A stretch of DNA of 9,366 nt from CAYYWV01 sp964475385 (GTDB lineage Bacteria; Pseudomonadota; Alphaproteobacteria; JAAXGF01): assembly GCA_964475385.1 (NCBI GenBank), contig CAYYWV010000096.1, positions 1-9,366 of the forward strand. The letters are read 5' to 3'. The notes below the pieces were generated by a model. The model did not search any database. It was not told the origin of the DNA and saw only the letters and a program-made list of their open reading frames with translations. Every line of letters starts with the position of its first letter. The stretch's first letter is position 1. Shown here piece by piece: positions 1 through 5,189 of the stretch. The position numbers and the translations under genes were made by a program.

Positions 1-882
1 AAGCGGGGGCCTGTCGAAGGGCGAGGCCCGAGTCTCCTCATAGGCGAACGGGTATAACAGGCCCGGCGGGCGGGCCGCCGTCCGCTTCCATTTCTTCTTT
101 TCCCGATGCGCCGGCGTCTCCTCGATGCCGGCGCTGTTCTATGCCTTCATGGTTTCGGCCGTGAGGCGGCGCCTCGGGGCGGCGAAAACGAAATTCGCTT
201 GACTGTCCTCGTTTTTCTGAAAAGGTAATTCCAAAAAGGCAGGGAGGCGCCTTGGCCATGACAAATCGGATTGCGCTGAGCGATCCGCGAAAGGGATGGT
301 CGCGGACGCGGCCAATCCTTCGGGCGCGGAAAACCACGCGCCCGCCGCCAAGCGCGCTTTATCATTCCACACTCACGGAACCGGACACTTTCGATCGCGC
401 TCGACGCCAGGCCTGCGGGCTTGATCGCGCGGGATTTCGACAGCCTCGGCGTGCGCGCGGCGCGCCGCCGGCCGGCGCGAGATTCCACATGGCCGACAAC
501 CGATCGAAGGTGTTGCGGTTCGTCCTTACCATCGATCGATGCGGCAGTCCCGCCGTTCGGTCGAGCATGCCAGACCGGAGCTGACGACATTTATTGAGCA
601 CGAGAACGGGAGGCTGAAGGATATGAACAGGCAAGGGATCGGAAGCCGCTTTTCCGGGGCCGGCGGCAGGTTTTCCAAACGACCATCCAGGCGTCGCCGA
701 TAAGGTCCGCATCTTCCTAGGTCCACCGGAACCGATCGCATTCCTTCAAGACGCTCTGGTGGAGACCGACGCGTGCGCCTCGCGCGCTTCGCGCGCCCGA
801 GGCGGAGGATGGGGAATCCGTGTCAACCGGAACGGCGGGGATCATCCTGCGCCCAAGGTTTCTGTGCGAACCGGAGAAAGTA
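1..882. other. Long non-coding or unassigned leader region
   Basis: No open frame here shows a recognisable protein family, a good ribosome-binding site or a natural composition; the frames that exist are rich in Arg, Pro and Ala, as expected for non-coding GC-rich DNA. Short reading frames enter from the left edge and stop at 41-43 (TAG) and 55-57 (TAA); one of them could be the tail of a gene lying outside the window, but this cannot be decided. Around 181-245 there is a more AT-rich patch containing TTGACT (199-204) without a well-spaced -10 box. Perfect 12-bp palindromes occur at 466-477 and 530-541, and a strong hairpin at 777-803. The region may hold the promoter of the TRAP operon, but no clear sigma-70 pair was found. 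Confidence 0.6.
777..803 (+). promoter_or_regulatory. Strong GC-rich hairpin in the presumed dctQ leader
   Basis: GCCTCG (777-782) pairs with CGAGGC (798-803), and CGCGC (783-787) pairs with GCGCG (791-795), leaving a TTC loop and a two-base CC bulge at 796-797. That gives 11 base pairs, nearly all G-C. No T-run follows on either strand, so it is not a standard intrinsic terminator. It lies about 80 bases before the dctQ ATG, so it could act in the 5' untranslated RNA or as a DNA inverted repeat. Its role is unknown. Confidence 0.4.
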
Positions 883-1392
883 ATGCCCAAGGCTATAAAG
901 CTTTACGTTAAGTACGTTGAAGCCGTGAACAGAAAAATTGGACGGCTTATGATGTACTTGATTTTCGCTATGATGGGCCTTCTATTGTTCTCTTCCATAT
1001 CAAGGACAATATTCAACATATCCTTCATATGGATCGTCGAAATGGCCCAGTTCATGATGACGACGTATTACATCTTGGGCGGGCCGTATTCCATGCAGCT
1101 CGGTTCCCACGTCAGAATGGATATTTTCTATAGTCGGTGGTCGGAAAGAACCCGAGCAATTGTCGATGCAATTACTTCCGTCATTTTAATATTCTATATC
1201 GTCTTCCTTCTGATCGGCGGGATTTCGAGCACAGAATACGCCTTGCAATACGGGCAAAAGAACTATTCCGCCTGGGCGCCTCCCTTGGCCCCGATCAAGA
1301 TCATCATGTCGTTCGGCATCTTTTTGATGCTGTTGCAATGTTTCGCCCAGTTGTTCAAGGACGTGGCGAAGGCGCGGGGGGAGACGTTGTGA
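883..1392 (+). CDS. dctQ: TRAP transporter small permease, DctQ type
   Basis: This 169-residue protein is the small membrane subunit of a TRAP transporter, which pairs with the large DctM permease in the inner membrane to drive ion-coupled uptake. Four hydrophobic segments are visible, near residues 21-45, 50-70, 93-115 and 135-157. The family pattern is clear: a Trp-Ile-Val-Glu in the second segment (50-53), then H76-V-R-M-D80 and R85-W-S-E-R before the third segment, and W131-A-P-P-L before the fourth. The ATG at 883 was chosen because GGAG at 873-876 lies six bases upstream and the protein then begins as relatives do. A GTG at 820 in the same frame would add 21 non-conserved residues. The stop overlaps the dctM start by one base (TGATG), so the two are coupled. 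Positions 901-1020 are only 37.5% GC, far below dctM. Confidence 0.95.
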   Translation: MPKAIKLYVKYVEAVNRKIGRLMMYLIFAMMGLLLFSSISRTIFNISFIWIVEMAQFMMTTYYILGGPYSMQLGSHVRMDIFYSRWSERTRAIVDAITSVILIFYIVFLLIGGISSTEYALQYGQKNYSAWAPPLAPIKIIMSFGIFLMLLQCFAQLFKDVAKARGETL

Positions 1393-2714
1393 TGAGTTAC
1401 CAAACGATCGCCCTTTTGATGTTCGTGATGATGATGCTGCTCCTCTTCACCGGGCAGCGCGTCTTCGCCGTCATCGGTTTCGTGGCCACTACGTTCGCGC
1501 TGATGCTGTGGGGCGAGGGCGCCGAGGAGATGCCGTTCAACGCGAGCTTCGTTCTCCTGAACTGGTACCCGCTCCTCACTTTGCCGCTGTTCATCTACAT
1601 GGGCTACATGCTCGCCGAATCGGGAATCGCCGACGACCTCTACCGAATGTTCCACGTCTGGGCGGGCCCGGTCAGGGGCGGCTTGGCGATCGGGACCATC
1701 GGCCTGATGGTCGCGATCTCGGCCATCAACGGGTTGAGCGTGGCCGGCATGTCGATCGGGGCGAGCATCGCTTTGCCCGAGATGCTCAAGCGCAAGTACG
1801 ACAAGGTCATGGTCACCGGCGTGATCCAGGCCGGAAGCTCGCTGGGCATTCTGGTGCCGCCGAGCGTGGTGCTCGTTCTCTATGGAATGATCGCGCGCCA
1901 ACCGGTCGGGCAGCTCTGGCTGGCCGGCGTCTTTCCGGGCCTTCTTTTGGCGTTCCTGTTCGTCGCCTACATCGTCATTCGGTGCTTCCTCCAGCCCCAT
2001 CTCGGCCCGGCGCTGCCGCCCGAGGAGCGCCAGGTGAGCTGGGGCGAAAAACTGCGGTTGCTCAGCGCTGGAATCCTGCCTCTCGTCATCTTCTTCTTGA
2101 TGACCGGGCTTTTCCTGATGGGCGTGACCAGCCTGGTCGAAAGCTCGGCCGTCGGCGCGGTGACGGCGACGCTCGCGGCGCTCTTCCGGAAGCGGCTGAC
2201 CTGGCAGGTTCTGGAGGACACGATTCGCAAGACCTTGAGCATTAGCTGCATGTTCATGTGGATCATCCTCGCCGCCTTGTCCTTCGGCGCCGTGTTCGAC
2301 GGCCTCGGCGCGATTCGGGCGATTCAGTTCCTGTTTCTCGACAAGTGGGGGCTTACGCCGTGGGAAGTGCTGATCCTGATGCAGCTCACCTACATCCTGA
2401 TGGGCATGTTCCTCGACGACACCGCCATGCTGGTCATCGTCGCCCCCCTCTATGTGCCCTTGATCATCAAGCTGGGATTCAATCCGATCTGGTACGGCGT
2501 GCTGTACACCATCACCTGCCAGATCGCGTACATGACGCCGCCCTTCGGCTACAACCTGTTCCTGATGCGGGCGATGGCGCCAAAGGAGATCACGCTCGCT
2601 GATATCTACCGATCGATCGTGCCGTTCGTTCTGGTCATGATCGTCGGGCTCGGGCTCGTCATCGCGTTCCCCGAGATCGCGATCTGGCTGCCCAACAAGT
2701 ACTATGTCAAATAA
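1392..2714 (+). CDS. dctM: TRAP transporter large permease, DctM type
   Basis: This 440-residue integral membrane protein is the large permease of the TRAP system and is thought to form the elevator-type transport path. The length is normal for the family. About a dozen hydrophobic stretches are spread along the chain. Family signatures include P65-L-F-I-Y-M-G71 near the N-terminus, G148-S-S-L-G-I-L-V-P-P157, G338-M-F-L-D-D343 followed by a Pro-rich membrane segment, and T382-P-P-F-G-Y-N388. The last region, with C376-Q-I-A-Y before it, resembles the FcbT3-like (mannitol/chloroaromatic) branch of large permeases; this placement is from memory of the family. The ATG at 1392 overlaps the dctQ stop, with GGGGGAG at 1377-1383 as ribosome-binding site. 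An in-frame GTG lies at 1389. The frame is open upstream inside dctQ, but that part is a shadow. The transported substrate cannot be read from this subunit. Confidence 0.96.
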   Translation: MSYQTIALLMFVMMMLLLFTGQRVFAVIGFVATTFALMLWGEGAEEMPFNASFVLLNWYPLLTLPLFIYMGYMLAESGIADDLYRMFHVWAGPVRGGLAIGTIGLMVAISAINGLSVAGMSIGASIALPEMLKRKYDKVMVTGVIQAGSSLGILVPPSVVLVLYGMIARQPVGQLWLAGVFPGLLLAFLFVAYIVIRCFLQPHLGPALPPEERQVSWGEKLRLLSAGILPLVIFFLMTGLFLMGVTSLVESSAVGAVTATLAALFRKRLTWQVLEDTIRKTLSISCMFMWIILAALSFGAVFDGLGAIRAIQFLFLDKWGLTPWEVLILMQLTYILMGMFLDDTAMLVIVAPLYVPLIIKLGFNPIWYGVLYTITCQIAYMTPPFGYNLFLMRAMAPKEITLADIYRSIVPFVLVMIVGLGLVIAFPEIAIWLPNKYYVK

Positions 2715-2797
2715 AATGGAGAAAACATCGGAACATTCCTTTTATATGGGTTGGAACATGACGTAAGAGGGGGTGTAACGATGGAGAAATGATTTGG

Positions 2798-2814
2798 TTG
2801 GCAGGGGGTTTACA
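2798..2814 (+). promoter_or_regulatory. Sigma-54-like promoter element upstream of dctP
   Basis: Positions 2798-2814 match the sigma-54 (RpoN) consensus YTGGCACGRNNNTTGCW at all defined positions except two. TTGGCA is intact and its GG has correct spacing to the -12 region, but that region reads TTTAC where the consensus has TTTGC-like TTGC. The two mismatches are the C at position 7 and the G at position 15; the second is normally important, so activity is uncertain. It would start transcription about 45 bases before the dctP ATG. C4-dicarboxylate transport genes are sigma-54 dependent in several proteobacteria, which makes the match plausible. The rest of 2715-2870 is AT-rich, with a GGAACAT repeat at 2730-2736 and 2753-2759. 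Confidence 0.35.
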
Positions 2815-2870
2815 AGATCCAGTGCTATGACTGGAAGCAAGTCCGAACATCATCAAGGGAGACCGATAGG

Positions 2871-3971
2871 ATGAGCAAGGATGAAAAGTCGACCAAAAAG
2901 GCGACCGACACCGCGAACAAGAAGATGAACAAGCGCGAGTTCCTCAAGGCGGCGGGGATGACGACGGCGTCCGCGGTCGCCGCGACGACGCTTAGCGCCC
3001 CTTACGTCAAGGCGCAGGGCACCATCCGGTGGCGGCTCCAGACCTACGCTGGCGCCGCGCTCGCGCAGCACGTCATCAAGCCGTCGATCGACGCCTTCAA
3101 CAAGGTGGCGAACGGCGAAATGGTGATCGAGCTGTACAACGCCGACCAGCTCGTGCCCCATGGCGAGCTGTTCCGGGCGCTTCAGAAGGGCACCATCGAC
3201 GCGGTGCAGAGCGACGACGATTCGATCGCGGCCCCCGTCGACGTGGCGGTGTTCGCGGCCTACTTCCCGTTCGCCTCGCGCTACAGCCTCGACGTGCCCA
3301 CGCTGTGGAACTGGTACGGCCTGAAGGAGATCTGGGAAGAGGCGTATTCCGAGATCGAGAACGTCACCTGGCTGAGCATGGGCGCTTGGGATCCGTGCAA
3401 CTTCGCCTCCGTGAAGCCGATCCGCAGCCTCGACGATCTCAAGGGCCTGCGCATGTACATGTTCCCCACCGTGGGCCGGTTCATGCAGCGGTTCGGCGTC
3501 GTTCCGGTGTCGCTGCCTTACGAGGACGTCGAGGTGGCGATCCAGACCGGCGAGCTCGACGGCGTGGCCTGGTCGGGCATCACCGAGGACTACACCGTCG
3601 GCTGGGCCGATGTGACCAAGTACTACCTGACCAACCCGGTCTCGGGGGCCTGGGCGGGCTCGTACTTCGTCAACACCGAGCGCTGGAATGAGGTGCCCGA
3701 GCATTTGAAGACGCTGTTCCAGCTCTGCATGGACAGCTCTCACTATTACCGGTTGCACTGGTATTGGTGGGGCGAAGCCCAGTACCGCACCAAGGGCGGC
3801 AAGCTCGAGCTGACCTCGATTCCGGCGGACGAGTGGAAGACCGTGGAGCAGGCCGCGCTCGAGTTCTGGGACGAGATCGCCGCCAAGAGCCCGCGCAACG
3901 CCAAGGTGGTGAAGATTCTCAAGGAATACGCCGCCACCATGGAGAAGGCCGGTCCTCCGTACCGCTACTGA
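2871..3971 (+). CDS. dctP: TRAP transporter substrate-binding protein, DctP type
   Basis: This 366-residue periplasmic solute-binding protein captures the substrate and delivers it to DctQM. An extended basic N-terminus is followed by a Tat-like signal (N20-K-R-E-F-L-K26, a hydrophobic stretch, then V46-K-A48 as probable cleavage site). The signal has Lys-Arg in place of the twin arginines. The mature part has the DctP layout: a basic first beta strand, H65 and the long first helix, Q105-K-G-T-I-D110, the hinge segment D189-L-K-G-L193, and the E228-L-D-G231 repeat. At the position where most family members carry the carboxylate-binding Arg (D-L-K-G-L-K-x-R), this protein has Tyr196; the nearest Arg is R194. 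The C-terminal half is rich in aromatics (H291-Y-Y, H296-W-Y-W-W300). The start is supported by AAGGGAGA at 2855-2862. The substrate is unknown; TakP/FcbT1-like proteins are the closest resemblance I can suggest. Confidence 0.95.
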   Translation: MSKDEKSTKKATDTANKKMNKREFLKAAGMTTASAVAATTLSAPYVKAQGTIRWRLQTYAGAALAQHVIKPSIDAFNKVANGEMVIELYNADQLVPHGELFRALQKGTIDAVQSDDDSIAAPVDVAVFAAYFPFASRYSLDVPTLWNWYGLKEIWEEAYSEIENVTWLSMGAWDPCNFASVKPIRSLDDLKGLRMYMFPTVGRFMQRFGVVPVSLPYEDVEVAIQTGELDGVAWSGITEDYTVGWADVTKYYLTNPVSGAWAGSYFVNTERWNEVPEHLKTLFQLCMDSSHYYRLHWYWWGEAQYRTKGGKLELTSIPADEWKTVEQAALEFWDEIAAKSPRNAKVVKILKEYAATMEKAGPPYRY

Positions 3972-3982
3972 GCGGCCGAACG

Positions 3983-4044
3983 CCGGACTTCCGGTCCGGT
4001 ATGAACGAGACGCCTTCCCGGGGCCGGTCCGGCTTCGGGAAGGC
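3983..4044. repeat. Two inverted repeats after dctP
   Basis: CCGGAC (3983-3988) pairs with GTCCGG (3994-3999) across a five-base loop. GCCTTCCCG (4012-4020) pairs perfectly with CGGGAAGGC (4036-4044) across 15 bases that themselves contain GCCGG-T-CCGGC (4023-4033). Neither stem is followed by a T-run. They precede the terminator-like hairpin at 4062-4089 and may stabilise the 3' end of the dctP message or slow transcription. Confidence 0.55.
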
Positions 4045-4061
4045 GGGATCCCCACTCTGGA

Positions 4062-4099
4062 ACGCCCCGGGGCCTTCTCTCCGGGGCGTCTTGTTGTGA
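4062..4099 (+). terminator. Probable intrinsic terminator of the TRAP operon
   Basis: A perfect 9-bp stem, ACGCCCCGG (4062-4070) with CCGGGGCGT (4081-4089), encloses a 10-base loop and is followed by CTTGTTGTG, a modest T-rich tail. It lies about 90 bases after the dctP stop and just before the end of the convergent gene. On the minus strand the same stem lacks a T-run, so termination there would be weaker or need Rho. Confidence 0.7.
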
Positions 4100-4100
4100 T

Positions 4101-5189
4101 TTATCGCGATGCCGCAGGGGCGTCGCCGTCGTCGTTCGCCGGATCCCCGGTTCTCAGGTCGGCGAGCGCGATCCCGTGGCGCCACAACGTGAAGGCGCCG
4201 ATCACGCCGACGATCGCAAGGTTCGATGCGATCACGACCGTCACCATGGCGACCGCCTGCTCCTCGCCGACGCCGAACAGCTTGAGCGCGAACACCGCCC
4301 CGACGAGAAAGCCGCCGGGGATGCGGGCGAAGTGGGTGAGAATGACCAGAAACCCGAGGAAAACGATGAGAAACAGGTAGTCGAACGGACGCAGCACCAC
4401 GTCGAACGCGAGCCCGGCCCAGAGAAGATGGGTGGCGGCCACGAGCTTGATAACGGCGCTGGCCACGATCACGGCGACCCGACGCCAAGCGGCGCGCGGC
4501 CACACGACTCCGTCGGAGAAGGACACCATGAGCGCGCGCGCCCGAATGGCGAACCGCTCCGGCAGGCGATTCGCCAGGCTCAGAAGCCCGCCGACGCCGA
4601 GAGCGATCTGGCGCTTTTGACGGCGAAGCGCCCAGACCAGCAAGACGAGAGCGATAAAGCTGCCGGTTCCGCCGAGCGCCAGACCGAGACGAATGGCCCC
4701 ATCCGGATCTGGAAATACGGCGAAGAGGAGCACGAGGACGACGAAGCCGGCGAAGACAAGGCCGTCAATCAGACGGTCCACGGCGATGGTCGCGAGCACG
4801 GCGGTCAAGGCGAGCCCTTCGAGTCGGGCGATCAACCAGGACCGCACCAGCGGACTGACCCCGAAGGGCGCCAGCATGTTGGCGAGGTGCCCGGCCATGG
4901 TCGTCCCGAACAAGCGCAGGGTGCCGATTTCGCGCAGGGCATCGAGCAAGCGGCCCCACTTCCAGGCCCGGATGAGCTGCTCGACCGCGATGGCGAGCGG
5001 CACGAGGAGCAGGAAGCCGGGATCGGCGTTGGAAAGGACCGCGCCGAGACGGTCGTAGTCGAGCCCGCCGAGAACCCATATGAGGCCGGCCAGACCCAGC
5101 CCGCCGCCGAGAATCGACAAGACGCGTCGTCGCGCGCGTTTCGTCCGGTCGGTCGCGCGCCGCTTCGCGCAGGACGGGGCGGCGCTCAC
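4101..5189 (-). CDS. Flippase-like membrane protein, LPG_synthase_TM / UPF0104 family
   Basis: This 362-residue polytopic membrane protein begins with a highly basic cytoplasmic tail (residues 9-22) and has about seven or eight hydrophobic segments. Features typical of the lysylphosphatidylglycerol-synthase transmembrane domain (UPF0104) are R74-A-W-K-W-G-R-L-L82, G100-H-L-A-N-M-L-A-P-F-G110 followed by R116, the D138-R-L-I-D142 pair in the next helix, and I290-P-G-G293 in the second half. The family includes MprF flippase domains and stand-alone proteins linked to lipid or glycolipid translocation; the soluble aminoacyl-transferase domain of full MprF is absent. Translation starts at GTG 5189-5187, which overlaps the ATPase stop by 4 bases (GTGA), so it is translationally coupled to and probably co-induced with the metal pump. 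The substrate is unknown. A membrane protein of unrelated fold is possible but less likely. Confidence 0.8.
   Translation of the reverse strand: MSAAPSCAKRRATDRTKRARRRVLSILGGGLGLAGLIWVLGGLDYDRLGAVLSNADPGFLLLVPLAIAVEQLIRAWKWGRLLDALREIGTLRLFGTTMAGHLANMLAPFGVSPLVRSWLIARLEGLALTAVLATIAVDRLIDGLVFAGFVVLVLLFAVFPDPDGAIRLGLALGGTGSFIALVLLVWALRRQKRQIALGVGGLLSLANRLPERFAIRARALMVSFSDGVVWPRAAWRRVAVIVASAVIKLVAATHLLWAGLAFDVVLRPFDYLFLIVFLGFLVILTHFARIPGGFLVGAVFALKLFGVGEEQAVAMVTVVIASNLAIVGVIGAFTLWRHGIALADLRTGDPANDDGDAPAASR

Noticed and set aside
125..202. 25-codon hydrophobic-basic frame in the left region
   Set aside because: It looks superficially like the tail of a membrane protein, but has no ribosome-binding site and the frame is closed upstream by a stop at 41-43.
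199..231. TTGACT with a downstream AT-rich stretch as a promoter
   Set aside because: No -10 box at 16-18 bp, and no dyad that would justify a longer spacer.
820..882. GTG start at 820 for dctQ, adding 21 residues
   Set aside because: The added residues are not family-like and the ATG at 883 has a better-placed GGAG.
809..883. 24-codon leader peptide frame before dctQ
   Set aside because: GGAGG directly abuts its ATG with no spacing; no attenuator-like codon run is present.
1263..2000. 245-codon minus-strand frame opposite dctM
   Set aside because: His/Asp/Arg-rich shadow of a membrane protein gene.
2716..2766. 16-codon open frame between dctM and dctP
   Set aside because: No ribosome-binding site and no supporting feature; likely chance.
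2853..4055. 400-codon open frame on the minus strand opposite dctP
   Set aside because: It mirrors dctP codon structure, has an Arg/His/Asp-rich composition and no family signature; dctP on the plus strand is unmistakable.
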